Assembly: GCF_024170165.1 (NCBI RefSeq) | Contig: NZ_JALJXP010000015.1 | Coordinates: 1-64,000, forward strand | DNA: 64,000 nt | DNA from: Pseudomonas nitroreducens | Lineage (GTDB): Bacteria; Pseudomonadota; Gammaproteobacteria; Pseudomonadales; Pseudomonadaceae | Reading direction: 5' to 3' | Part shown: positions 17,967 to 30,300 of the stretch, one piece after another | How positions within the stretch are numbered: position 1 is the stretch's first letter | Layout of the letters: every line of letters begins with the position of its first letter | Program-made: the position numbers and the translations under genes | The notes under the pieces: generated by a model | What the model was told of the DNA's origin: nothing | Seen by the model: the letters and a program-made list of their open reading frames with translations, nothing else | Databases searched by the model: none

Positions 17967-20115
17967 GGGAGGCTCCCTCCTGTCCGGGGATGTGCACCGT
18001 GCGGTCCTTGACGATCTGGTCGAGGGTGCCGTCCATCACCACCTTGCCCTGGCTGAGCACCACGGCGCGGCTGGCCACGGCGAGCATGGTCTTCTTGTGC
18101 GTGGTCATGATCAGCGTGCGGCCTTCCAGCCAGCGCTGCAGGTAGCCGATGACGTGCAGCTCGGTGCTCTGGTCGAAGGTCGCGGTGGGCTCGTCGAGCA
18201 GCACCACGGGCGGGTCCTGCAACAGGATGCGGGCAAGTCCCACGGCCTGGCGCTGGCCGCCGGAGAGGCTGCCGTTGCCCAGCAGCGGCAGGTCGAGCCC
18301 CAGCGGGTGCGAGCGAACGAAATCGCCCAGGCCGACGCCATCCAGCGCTTCGAACATTTCCTCGTCGCTGATCGCCGCGCCCTCCAGGTTGAGGTTGTCG
18401 CGCAGGGTGCCGTAGAACAGCGCCACATCCTGCGGCAGGTAGCCAATGTGGCGGCGACGATCGGAAGGGTCGATCTGCGCGATGGCCACGTCATCCAGCA
18501 GGAGCCGGCCGGATTGCGCGTCGTAGAGCCCGGCCAGCAGGCGCAGCAGGGTCGACTTGCCGGCGCCGTTGCCACCCAGCAGCGCGATGCGCTCGCCGGG
18601 GCGGATCTCCAGTGCGGCGATGTCCACCGCCGGCGGATTCTCGCCGTGGGCCAGCTTCAGGGCCTCCAGGCGGTAGTGCCCGGCGAGGCGTTCCTTGCGC
18701 ACGAAGCGCTTGTCCTGCGGGCGCTCCATGGGCGCCTTCATCAACTGGTCCAGCCCTTCCATGGCGACCCTGGTGTGCTGCCAGCGACCGAGGATACCGG
18801 CGGCCTGGGACAGCGGCGCCACGGCGCGGGCGGCGAGGATGGAACAGGCCACCAGCGCGCCGACGCTCAGTTCGCCCTCGCTGATGCGGTAAACGCCGAA
18901 CACCACCACGCCGACATAGCACAGTTGCTGGACGATGCTCGCGCCGTAGGACAGCGCAGTGGTCAGCGTATGGGTACGCATGGCGTTGCCAGCCAGTTGC
19001 GCGGTGAGGTTTTCCCAGAGGTGCAGGCAGCGGCCCTCGGCGCGGGTAGCCTTGACCGATTCGAGGTTCTCGATGGACTCCAGCAGGATGCCGTTCTTCA
19101 CCGCGCCCTCACGCAGGTTCTCCCGCGACAGCCGCGCCAGCAGGCCCTGGCAGAACAGCCCGGGCAGCAACATCAGCAGCGCCGCCACCGCCGGCACCCA
19201 GACCAGGTGCCCGCCGATCAGCGCAATGATCAGCAGGAACAGCAGCACGAACGGCAGGTCGCTGATCAGCGCCGCGCTGGAAGCGGTGAAGAATTCGCGC
19301 ACGCCCTCGAACTCGCGCACCTGGGTGCTGAACGCGCCCACCGAGCCGGGCTTGGCCGCCAGCCGGGTGTTGAGCACGCGTTCGAACAGCAGCGTGGAAA
19401 GCTGCAGGTCGATGCGCTTGCCCATGGTGGTCAGCAGGTGCCCGCGCAACCCCCGGATCACGCCTTCCAGCACGATGGCCAGACCCACGCCGGAGGCGAG
19501 TATCCACAAGGTGTCCATGGCCGCGTTGGGTACCACGCGGTCATACACCTGCATGGCGAACAATGCCGAAGCAATCGCCAGCAGGTTGGCCATCATCGCC
19601 GCCATGGCGACTTCGAAATAGGAGCGCCAGAGTCGCTTCAGCGGGCCGAAGAACCAGTGGTCCGGCTCACGCCTGGCAAAGTCGCCGACGCGCCCGTCCG
19701 CGCGGTAGCGGCACTTGGCGAAGATCGCCACGCCGCTGTAGCGCTGCTCCAGCTCCGCCAGCGCAATCCGCTCGACACCGCCATCGCTGTGCGGCACCAG
19801 CACGCTGGCCGTCTGTGCATCCTGCTCGCAGAGCACCAAAGTACCGCCGTCTTCGAGCAGCAAAAGCGCCGGCAGCAGATAGTTGTCCATTTTTGCCAGT
19901 GCCAGACGTTCGACCCGCGCGACGATGTCCGCGCGACGCAGGGCTCGGGGCACGAATCGCAGCGGCAGGCGGCCCTGCTGCAGCGGCATGCCCTCCCCCA
20001 GTTCGGCGATGCCCAGCGGCCGGCCCAGCTGGCGGCAGAGCAGGGAAAGTCCCTGGCGCAGCGGATCGGCCTCGGCCTCGTGGTCCGCCAGCAATACGAC
20101 ATTCTCGGCGTTCAT
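17956..20115 (-). CDS. bapC: Type I secretion ABC transporter for the giant adhesin
   Basis: This 719-residue ATPase/permease energises export of the BapA adhesin in one step. It has an N-terminal C39-like domain (about 1-130) without the catalytic Cys of true C39 peptidases, as expected for exporters of large RTX or repeat adhesins with uncleaved C-terminal signals. A six-helix ABC transmembrane domain follows (about 150-440), then the nucleotide-binding domain: Walker A GGNGAGKST at about 508-516, signature LSGGQRQ at about 612-618, Walker B VVLLDEPT near 640. The start ATG 20115 overlaps the bapB stop (TGATG) with an AGGAG-type SD inside bapB. It corresponds to PA1876 in P. aeruginosa and to LapB in P. 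fluorescens. Confidence 0.94.
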   Translation of the reverse strand: MNAENVVLLADHEAEADPLRQGLSLLCRQLGRPLGIAELGEGMPLQQGRLPLRFVPRALRRADIVARVERLALAKMDNYLLPALLLLEDGGTLVLCEQDAQTASVLVPHSDGGVERIALAELEQRYSGVAIFAKCRYRADGRVGDFARREPDHWFFGPLKRLWRSYFEVAMAAMMANLLAIASALFAMQVYDRVVPNAAMDTLWILASGVGLAIVLEGVIRGLRGHLLTTMGKRIDLQLSTLLFERVLNTRLAAKPGSVGAFSTQVREFEGVREFFTASSAALISDLPFVLLFLLIIALIGGHLVWVPAVAALLMLLPGLFCQGLLARLSRENLREGAVKNGILLESIENLESVKATRAEGRCLHLWENLTAQLAGNAMRTHTLTTALSYGASIVQQLCYVGVVVFGVYRISEGELSVGALVACSILAARAVAPLSQAAGILGRWQHTRVAMEGLDQLMKAPMERPQDKRFVRKERLAGHYRLEALKLAHGENPPAVDIAALEIRPGERIALLGGNGAGKSTLLRLLAGLYDAQSGRLLLDDVAIAQIDPSDRRRHIGYLPQDVALFYGTLRDNLNLEGAAISDEEMFEALDGVGLGDFVRSHPLGLDLPLLGNGSLSGGQRQAVGLARILLQDPPVVLLDEPTATFDQSTELHVIGYLQRWLEGRTLIMTTHKKTMLAVASRAVVLSQGKVVMDGTLDQIVKDRTVHIPGQEGASHGQ

Positions 20116-21359
20116 CAGGAGGCTCCCGGGGCCAGGTGGTTTTCCAGCAGCGGCCCGAGCAGGCCGACCTGCGCGGCGGCGCGGTACTCCACGCGCTTGC
20201 GTTCGAAGCGCAGGTTGGCCAGCTGGCGTTCGGCCTCGAAGCGCTCGCGCTGCACGTTGAGCAGGTCGATCACATCGCGCCGGCCGACTTCGAACTGGTC
20301 GCGGTAGACGCCGCTGACATCGCTCGATTCACGCACCTGAGCCACCAGCGATTCCTGGCGCCAGCGCAAGGTGTCGTCGGTGTCGAAGAGGGTCTGCAGC
20401 TTGCGCCTGATGTCGCGCTGCATGGCATCGCGGGTCCAGCGGGTGGATTCGAGGTGCTGCTGGGCGGCGGTGGGCCGGCGGAAGTTGGAGATCCCCTCGA
20501 AGGTATCCATGCGCAGGCGCAGCGACACCACCGAGTCGTTCTCCAGCTGTCCGCCGATCTCACGACGCAGGGTCGAGGCTTCCAGGTTCACCTGCGGCAG
20601 CAGCGAGGCCTTGCTCTCGCGCAGCTTGGCCTCGGCCACTTCGGCGTCTTCGGCGGCCTTGCGGTACAACGGGCTGTCGAGGATCAGGCGATTCATGTCG
20701 TTGCCCGCCAGGTAGCGTTGCATGGACAGGGGCTCCGGTTCGGCGAGGTCGGCCGGCGGCTTGCCGACCAGCACCTCGTACTGGTTGCGGGCGTCCTGCA
20801 GGCTGCCCTTCTCCAGGGCCAGCTGTTCCTGGGCGCGGGACAGCTCCAGGTTGGCGCGGTCCAGTTCGCTGCGGTCGGAATAACCGTCGCCGCCGCGCGC
20901 GCGCGTCATCTCGCGGATGTCACCCAGGCGCTGGATGTGCTCGCGCACCGTCTCGATCCGCGCCTGGGCGGCGAGCACGTCGAGGTAGGTCTCGGTGATG
21001 TCCAGCGCCGCATCCTCGCGGCTCACCAGCGCGGTCTCGTCGAGCTGGCGGTGGCTGGCCTTGGCGCTGTCCACCTTGCTCTTCATCTTGCCCCAGTCAT
21101 AGAGCATCTGGGACGCGGTAAGGTCGTAGACCACCTCACCGAAGTCGAACTCGTTGGGCCCGCCAGACATACTCACCTGCGGGTAGTAGCCGCCCTTGCT
21201 GATTTCCACATCGGTCCTGCCGCGCTCCGCTTCCGCCACCGCGGCGCGGACTTCGGGATGGATGGCAAGGCCGGCGCGCACGGCTTCCTCCAGTGTCTGC
21301 CCCTGGCCTGCCGCGCTCACCAGCAGCAGGCCGTACAGCCAGGCGTTGCGTAATGTCAT
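20115..21359 (-). CDS. bapB: TolC-family outer membrane channel of the adhesin secretion system
   Basis: This 414-residue outer membrane factor should form the trimeric channel through which the adhesin leaves the cell. A signal peptide is visible at 1-20 (LYGLLLVSAAGQGQT). The mature part has two TolC repeats with long coiled coils (GLAIHPEVRAAVAEAERGRTD near the start; a second repeat around residues 210-380 ending RDVIDLLNVQRERFEAERQLANLRFERKRVEYR). The start lies 17 nt after the bapA stop, with AAGGAA as SD, so it is the second gene of the bapABCD operon. It corresponds to PA1875 and LapE. Confidence 0.92.
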   Translation of the reverse strand: MTLRNAWLYGLLLVSAAGQGQTLEEAVRAGLAIHPEVRAAVAEAERGRTDVEISKGGYYPQVSMSGGPNEFDFGEVVYDLTASQMLYDWGKMKSKVDSAKASHRQLDETALVSREDAALDITETYLDVLAAQARIETVREHIQRLGDIREMTRARGGDGYSDRSELDRANLELSRAQEQLALEKGSLQDARNQYEVLVGKPPADLAEPEPLSMQRYLAGNDMNRLILDSPLYRKAAEDAEVAEAKLRESKASLLPQVNLEASTLRREIGGQLENDSVVSLRLRMDTFEGISNFRRPTAAQQHLESTRWTRDAMQRDIRRKLQTLFDTDDTLRWRQESLVAQVRESSDVSGVYRDQFEVGRRDVIDLLNVQRERFEAERQLANLRFERKRVEYRAAAQVGLLGPLLENHLAPGAS

Positions 21360-21376
21360 CCAATTGTTTTCCTTGT

Positions 21377-24300
21377 TCAGGACACGACGACGTGGACGGT
21401 GTTCTCCTCCACCAGCAGCGTGGTGTTGCCGAAGGTGTAGACGTCATAGCTGATGCCGCTATGGACCTGGTTGACCCCGGTGTCGACCGCCCCTCTCACG
21501 GTCAGGGTGTCGTTGCTGTCGCCGGTCACCTGCAGGACGTTGTTGGCATCGGTCACCGCATCCACCTGGGCGGCGGTGAGGGTCAGGCTGCCGCCGGTGT
21601 CGCCCTTGCCCATGTCGACGCGCTCGATGTTGGTCCAGGTGCCGGTGCCGAGCGCGCCGTAGTTCAGGCTGATGCCGTGGTCGAGCATGATCGTGTCGAA
21701 ACCGGTGCCCCCGTCGATGCTCTTGAAGTTGGTCGCCTGCAGCTGGATGGTGTCGTTGCCGTCGCCGGCCTGGACTATGTCGTTGGTACCGACATGCAGG
21801 AACAGGTCCGCCCCGGCGTTGCCGTAGAAGTGCTCGGCGCCGCTCTGGCCGACGAACACGTCGGCGCCCGCCGTGCCGGTGACGCTGACCTCGCCGATCG
21901 CCAGGCTCAGACCGGAGCCGGTAAGCGACAGGCCATAGGTCGAGCTCTGGTGCCCGGCAGCGTCATAGGCAACCAGTTGCAGACTCAGCTGGCTGCCGAG
22001 GTTGAGCAGCCCCGTGACCGACAGCCCAAGCTGGGCGAGCAGGTCCGGCGCCAGCAGGTTGATGGTGAAGTGCCCGGTGGAGTCGACTATCGGATGCAGA
22101 GTCACATTGACCAGCGGCGTGATTACCTGCACCGCCAGGCTGCCGCCCGCGATCGCCGTGCCGCTGACTCCCAGTACGGGAGGCAGCAGGCCCACGGCCA
22201 GGCCGAGCCCGCCGATGGTCACGGTGTTCTGCGCGAGCACGTTCTCCAGGTTCAGCCCCAGCGCTGCTCCGCTGACGTTGCCGGCGGCATCGCGGGACGC
22301 CACCGAGATGCTGGCGTCGAGCAGTTGATCCCAGGTCAGGGCCATGCCGCTCAGCCCGGTGAGCAGGTCCAGCGAGCCCAGGCCAGTGCTGCCGGCAGAC
22401 AGTTCGGTATGCGAGCTCAGCCCGGCGACATTGACGTCCACGGTCAGCGTGCTGTTCGCCTCGCCGCTGATACCCAGCAGGTTGCCGGCCAGCGACAGTA
22501 CCGGCGCGGTCGGCGCGATGGTGTCGAGGGTGAAGCTGGCCGGGGTCGCCGTCAGCCCGCCGTTGACGTCGGCGGTGACGGTTGCCGCGCCCTGCGGGAT
22601 CGCCGCCACGCCGGCCGCCGGGAGCATGGTCACCAGCACAACGCCAGCGGTGATTTCCGCCGCCGTGAGCACATGGGCCTGGCTGAAGGTATAGCCGCCG
22701 GGGCCGTTGTAGCGCAGGGTCAGGGTCTGCCCGGCGCGGGCGCCGGCAGTCAGGCCGACGCGCACCTGGATACCGTCGGCCAGCTCGGCCTTGTTGATGT
22801 AGCCGTCGGCGGCTTCGGCGATGGTCAGCAGCGGGCGCGTGAGGTCCGGCGCCTGGATCTGGATGGCAGCCCCGGCGTTGCCGGCGGCATCCACCGCGTT
22901 GACCGTCAGCAATTGCCCCGCCGTCAGCGCCGGGCTGAGGTTGACGGTGAAGTTGCCGCTGCCGTTGGCCTGCACGGTAATCGGATTGGCCGCGTCGCCG
23001 TTGATGATCACCTTCACCGTGCTGTTGGCCTCGGCGATGCCGGAGAGCACCGTGCCGTTGGCGGTCACGCTCAGGCCGCTGGGTGCGACCGGCGCCACGC
23101 TATCGACACCGATGGTCGTCGCTACGCTGGTGTTGCCGGCGGCGTCCTTGGCCGTGACGCTGACCTGGGTGTTGTTCGCCAGCGGGCTGCCGGGGGTGAA
23201 GCTCCAGTTGCCGGTGGCATCGGCGGTGACCTGGGCGATGATCGCGCCGCCGACCTTGAGGATCACCGTCGAACCGATCTCCGCCGTGCCGCTGAGCACG
23301 CTGCCGTTGCTGGGCGCAACCACCGGCGCGGTCGGCGCCACGGCATCCACCGTGACGCTGGCGGCGATGCTGGTGTTGCCCACGGCATCCTTGGCCACCA
23401 CGCTGACCTGCACGCCATTGGCCAGCGCCACGCCGGGGGCGAAGCTCCACTGGCCCTGGGCATTGGCGGTGACCTGGCCGATGATGTTGCCGGCCACGCT
23501 GAGTACCACCGTGGCACCCGCCTCGGCAGTACCGGCCAGCAGCGCGCCGTTGCTCGGATTGACCACCGGCAACGCGGGTGGCTGGGCATCCACCGTGGTG
23601 GTGGCGGCAATCAGGCTGACGTTGCCGGCGGCATCCTTGGCCACCGCGCTGACTACCACGCCATTGCCCACCGGTGTGCTCGGGTTGAAGGTCCAGATAC
23701 CGCTGGCATTGGCCGTGACCTGACCGAGCAGCGCGCCATTGGCGCCGCTGATGATCACTGTCGAATTGGCTTCGGCGGTGCCGGTGAAGGTGATGCCGTT
23801 GCTGGCGGCGATGGTCGGCGTATTGGGCGCGACGCTGTCCACCGTGACGACCGCCGCGATGCTGGTGTTGCCCGTCGCATCCTTGGCCACCACGCTGACC
23901 TGCACGCCGTTGGCCAGGGGCACACCGGGGCTGTAGGTCCAGTGCCCGGTGCCGTCGGCAACGACCTGGGCGATGGACACGCCACCCACACTGAGCACCA
24001 CCGTGCTGCCGGCCTCCGCCGTGCCGAGGATCTGGCTGCCATTGCTCGGCGAGACCACCGGCACGTTCGGGGCCACCGCGTCCACCACCAGCGTCGCGAC
24101 GCCACTGAGGTTGTTGCTGGCATCGCGGGCGACAGCGTTGATCACGGTGCCATCGGCCAGCGGCGTGCCGGGAGTGAAGCTCCAGTTGCCATTGACATCG
24201 GCGTTGACCTGGCCAATGGGCAGGCCGCCAGTCGTAGTCAGGATGATCGTTGCGTTGGCTTCGGCGGTGCCGCTGATGACCGTGCCGTTGCTCGGTGCGA

Positions 24301-27300
24301 TGACCGGCACCGCCGGCAGGCTGGCATCGATGACGACGCTGGTCGTCAGGCTGACGTTGCCGACCGCGTCGCGAGCGCTGATCACCACTTCCAGGCCGTC
24401 GCCCAGCGGTGAGTCCGGCACAAAGTGCCAGTTGCCGTTGGCATCGGCCTGGACCGAACCGATCAGGTTGCCCAGGCCGTCGCGCAGGAAGACCGTCGCG
24501 TTGGCTTCGGCAGTACCCGCCAGCACCGCGCCATCGCTGGGCGTTACGGTGGGCGCCAGCGGCGCCAGGGCATCGATGGTGACGCTGACGCTCGCGCTCA
24601 GGTTGCCCGTGGCGTCCACCGTCACGGCGTCCACGACTGTGCCGTTGGCCAGCGCCGAGGGCACCGGGAACGACCAGGTGCCATCGCCCTGCACCGCCAC
24701 CCGCGCCAGCTCCACGCCATCGACGCTGAGCACCACGGTGACGCCCAGTTCGGCAGTGCCGCTGAGCAGCGTGCCGTTGCTGGGGTCGATCACCGGTGGC
24801 TGCGGCGGCTGGCTATCGACCACGGTGGACGCGGAGCCGCTGGTGTTGCCGGCGGCATCCTGGGCCACGGCGGTGACCGTGGTGCCGTTGGCCAGCGTCG
24901 GGCTCGGGGTGAACTCCCAGTCGCCGCTGCCGTTGGCGACGGTGGTGCCGATGAGGTTGCCGTTGCCGTCGGTGAGGACAACGGTGGCATTGGCCTCGGC
25001 CGTGCCGGCCAGTTCGGTGCCGTTGCTGGGTTCGATGGTCGGTGGCGGCGGTGCGACGTTGTCGACCGTGGTGCTGACCGAGCCGCTGGTGTTGCCCACG
25101 GCATCGCGGCTGGCCGCCTGGATCACCACGCCATTGCCCAGCGGCGTGGACGGGTCGAAGGACCAGTTGCCGGCGCCGTCGGCGACGGTGGTGCCGATGG
25201 GGTTGCCGCCACCATCGGTGAGCACCACGGTGACGCCGGCCGTGGCAGTGCCGGTGATGTGCACACCATTGCTCGGATCGATGGTCGGGCTGGCCGGCGC
25301 CACGGCGTCCACCGTGGTGCTGGCAGAACCACTGGTGTTGCCGGCGGCGTCCTGCGCCACGACGTTGACCACGGTGCCATCGGGCAGCGCTACGCCGGGC
25401 GCGAAGGACCACTCCCCGGAGCCATTGGCCGTCACCTGGGCGATGGGGTTGCCGTTGCCATCGGTGAGGATGACCGTGGCGTCGGCCTCGGCAGTACCCG
25501 TGAGCAGCGTGCCGTTGCTGGCATTGATGGTCGGGGTGGGCGGCGCCACGCTATCCACTGTGGTGGTGGCTGCGACGCTGGTGTTGCCGGTGGCATCCCT
25601 GGCCACGGCGTTGACCACCGTGCCGTTGGCCAGCGCGGTGCCGGGAGTGAAGGTCCAGTTGCCGCTGCCGTTGGTAGTGGTCTGGCCGATCAGATTGCCG
25701 TTGCCGTCGGTGAGCAGCACGGTGGCGTTGTTCTCCGCCGTACCGTGCAGTTCGGCGCCGTTGCTCACCGCGATGGTCGGTGCGACGGGTGCCACCGAGT
25801 CCACCGTGGTGCTGACGCTGTTGCTGGTGTTGCCGGCGGCGTCCTTGGCCTGGGCGCTGACCACGGTGCCGTTGGCCAGAGCCGGGCTGACCGCCAGGCT
25901 CCAGGCGCCGTTGGCGTCGGCGCGCACCTGCCCGATGGGATTGCCGCTGCCGTCGCTCAGCAGCACCAGCGCATTGGCTTCGGCGGTGCCGGTGAGCAGT
26001 GTGCCGTTGCTGAGGTTGATGGTCGGGTCGGCCGGCGCCGTGGTGTCCACCACGGTGTTGACCGACGAGCTCTGGTTGCCGGCCGCATCCACCGAGACAG
26101 CGTTGACCGTGGTGCCGTTGGGCAGAGCTGACGCTGGCGTGTAGGTCCACTTGCCGTTGCCATCGACGCTGACCTGGGCGATGGGATTGCCGTTGCCGTC
26201 GGTGAGCACGATGCTCGATCCGGCCTCGCCGGTGCCGCTGAGCACGCTGCCGTTGCTGGGCAGGATGGTCGGTGTGGTCGGCGCAGTGGTGTCGACCACG
26301 GTGTTGGCCAGGGTACTGGTATTGCCGGCCGCGTCCTGGGCCACGGCATTCACCGTAGTGCCACCCACCAGCGGCGGGTTGGGCGTGAAGCTCCACTGCC
26401 CGGTAGTGGCATCGGCGACCACCTGGCCGAGGGGGCTGCCGTTGCCATCGGTGAGGAGGACCGTGGCGCCTGGCTCGGCGCTGCCGGTCACCACGTTGCC
26501 ATTGCTGGCGTTGAGGGTCGGGGCGATGGGCGCCACCGAATCCACCGTGGTGCTGGCGCGCGCACTGACGTTGCCGGCGGCATCCTGCGCGACGACGTTG
26601 ACCACCGTGCCGTTGGCCAGCGGCGCGACGGGGGAGAAGCTCCAGTGCCCGCTGCCATCGGCGACGGTCTGCCCCACGGGGTCGCCGTTGCCATCGGCGA
26701 GGATCACCGTGCTGCCGGCCTCGGCGGTGCCGCTCAGCTCGGTGCCGTTGCTCGGGACTATGGTCGGCGCGTCGGGCGCCACGGCGTCGATGGTGATGGC
26801 ACTGACGCCGCTGGTGCGGCCCTCGACTACCGCCACGGCCACCACTTCGGTGCCATTGGCCAGGGGCAAGCCGGGTACATAGCTCCATTGGCCGCTGATG
26901 GGGTCCGCAATGACGCGGGTGATCTCGTTGCCGCTGCCATCGCTCAGCACGACTTCCGCGCCGGGCACGGCGGTGCCGGAGATCACACTGCCGTTGCTGG
27001 CATTGATGATCGGCGCATCCGGCAAGGTGTTGTCGACCACCACGCTCTGCGACGGGCCCTGGTTGCCGGCGGCATCCTGGGCCAGGGCGTTCACCGTGGT
27101 GCCGTCGGGCAAGGGGCTGGTTGGCGTCAGGCTCCAGTGGCCGTTGGCATCGGCGACAGCCGTTCCCAGCGGATTGCCGCTGCCGTCGCTGAGCAGCACG
27201 GTGCTGCCGGCCTCGGCGGTTCCTGACAGCAGGGCGCCGTTGGTGGCGTTGATGACGGGCTGCCCCGGCGGCACAGCGTCGATGGTAACTGCGGTCGGCT

Positions 27301-30300
27301 GGCTGATGTTGCCCGCTGCATCGCGCGCGGCGACCTGCAGGACATCCCCGTTGCCGACGGCGCTCGTCGGAGTGATGCTCCACTGCCCCGTCACCGGGTC
27401 GGCGGTCGCGCTGCCCAGCTCGACGCCGCCACGGCTGATGGTCACGCTGCTGCCGGGCTCGGCGGTGCCCGTGAGCACACTGCCGTTGCTCGCCGCGACC
27501 ACAGGCGCCGCCGGCGGCGTGGCATCGATGATGATGCTCGCCACCGAGCTGGCGTTACCGGCGGCGTCCTGGGCGATCACGTCGATCTTCGTGCCATCGG
27601 CCAGCGGCGGATTCGGGGTGAAGGTCCAGTTGCCGTCCGGATCGGTCGTGGCCTGGCCGATCAGGACATTGTTGGCGTAGACGAGGGTGATGGTGCTGGC
27701 GATCTCGGAAGTGCCGGTGATCAGCGTGCCGTTGCTCGGGTCGATGCTCGGGGCCGCTGGCGCGGAAGAGTCCACCACCACGCTGTCGCTGCCGCTGGTG
27801 TTGCCGGCGGCGTCCTGTGCCACCGCGCTGACGGTCACGCCATTGCCTACCGGCGTGGTGGCGGTGAAGGTCCAGTGGCCTTCGCCATCGGCCAGTGCAC
27901 GACCAATCTCGCCGTTCGGCCCGCTGAGTATCACCGTGCTGCCCGCCTCGGCGGTGCCGGTGAAGGTGGTGCCGTTGCTCGGGTTGATGTCCGGGGCACC
28001 GGGAGCGACGCCGTCCACGCTACCGCTGACAATCGGCGTGGTGTTGCCGGCCGCGTCGGTGCCCTGCACCGAGATGGCCGTGCCATCGGCGATCGGGCTC
28101 CCCGGCGTGTAGCTCCAGCGCCCGTCCGGGCCGACCTGCACGCGGGCCACTTCACTGCCGGCGACGCTGACGATGACCGTGCTGCCGATCTCGCCGGTGC
28201 CGCCCAGTGCCAGGCCGTTGCTCGGGTCGAGGGTTGGAGTGCCGGGGGCGCTGGAATCCACCGTCACCTGCACCGGCCCGCTCTCGTTACCGGCAGCATC
28301 GCGGGCGACGATGGTCACCACGGTGCCGTCGGCCAGGGGCTGGTCCGGGGTGAAGGTCCAGTTGCCACCCGCGCCCACCGTGACCTGCCCCAGCGCATTG
28401 CCGGCGCCATCAGTGAACACCAGCGTGCTGCCGTCTTCCCCCGTGCCGCTGAGCACGGTGCCGTTGCTCGGCGCAGCGGCGGGAGTCGTCGGCGCACTGG
28501 TGTCGATGATCACCGTGGTGCCGTTGCTGGCATTGCCGGCGGGGTCGGTGGCGACCACGGTCACGCTGCTGCCATCGGGCAACGGCGACGCCGGGGTGAT
28601 GCTCCAGTTGCCCTGGCCATCGGCGGTGGTCTGGCCCACCGGGTTGTTGTTGCTGTCGGTTACCGTGACGGTGCTGCCCGGTTCGGCAGTGCCGCTGACC
28701 TGCGTGCCGTTGCCGGGGTTTACCACCGGGTCGGCCGGTGGCGTGCTGTCGATGGTCACCGTGGTGGTGCCGCTGCGGTTGCCGGAGGAGTCCACCGCGA
28801 CGACGCTCAGGGTCGCGCCATCGGGCAACGGCGTGCTCGGGGTGTAACTCCAGGTGCCGCCGGGGCCGACCGGCACCTCGGCGATGACCTGGCCGTTGGC
28901 AGAGATCACCACCACCTGCGCGTTGGGCTCGGCGGTACCGCTCAGCTCGGCGCCGGTGCTGGGGGTGACCACCGGCGCGGCTGGCGGCTGTGCGTCCACG
29001 GTCACGCCAACGGTGCCGCTTTCGTTGCCCGCCGCGTCGCGGGCCATCACCGTCACCTGGGTGCCGTCGGCCAGCGCCGGCTGCGGAGCGAAGCTCCAGA
29101 CACCGCCGCCATCGGCGACGGCCTCGCCGATCACGTTGCCGCCGGCGTCGCGGATGATCACCGTGGCGTTCGCCTCGGCGGTGCCGGTCAGCAACTGGCC
29201 ATTGCTCGGATCCACCTGCGGCGCAGGCGGTGCGACGGAATCCACCGTAGTGTTTGCCGGCTGGCTGACATTGCCGGCCGCGTCGGTCGCAGTGACATTG
29301 ACCAGCGTGCCATTAGGCAAGGCCGTACCGGGCGTGAAAGTCCACTGGCCGTTGCCGTCTGCCGTGACCACGGCGATGGGGTTGCCGTTACCGTCGCTCA
29401 GCGTGACCGTAGAGCCCGGCTCCGCCGTGCCCGTCAGGGTAGTACCCGTGCTGCCGTTGATGGTGGGCGCAGCCGGCGCCACGGAATCCACCGTGCCGAC
29501 GATGGGCACGCTTTCATGGCCGCTGACCGGGTCGACGGCGACCACCTGGTAGTCGGTACCGTTGGCCAGCGGCGAAGCCGGCGTGACGCTCCAGTTGCCG
29601 TCGCCATCGGCGGTGGTGCGGCCGATCTCGTTGCCATTGGCATCGCGCACTATCACCTGCTGGCCGGCCTCGGCGGTGCCGCTGATGACACTGCCGTTGC
29701 TCGCATCCGGTGTCGGCGGCGTGGTCAGGTTACTGTCCACCGTCGTGGTGGTTTCCGCACCGACGTTACCCGCCGCATCGCGCACCGCCAGGCGCAGCAC
29801 GAAGCCGGTGGGCAATGCCTGACTGAAGCGGAACAACCAGAAGCCATTGAGGCCCACCGCCGCCTCACCCAGGGGCTGGCCGGAGGCGTCCATGATCACC
29901 ACGGTGCTGCCCGGCTCGGCGGTCCCGCTGATCTGCGTGCCGTTGCTCGGCCCGGCCGAGGGCGCATTGGGCGGCAGGTTGTCGACGGTGATCTGCCCGA
30001 CCTGGCTGACGTTGCCCGCCGCGTCCGTCGCGGTGGCGTTCACCTGCGTACCGTTGCCCAGCGGTGTGCCCGGGGTGAACGACCAGTCCCCGGTGACCGG
30101 GTCGGCCACCACCTGGGCGATGGGATTGCCGTTGCCATCGGTGAGCGTCACCGTGCTTCCCGGCTCGGCGCTGCCATGCAGTACGTCGCCATTGCTCGCG
30201 TCGATCTGCGGTGCATCGGGCGCCTGGCGATCGACGATCAGCGGAGTCGGCTGGCCAACGTTACCGGCAGCGTCGCGGGCAACCACGGAAATCTGCGTGC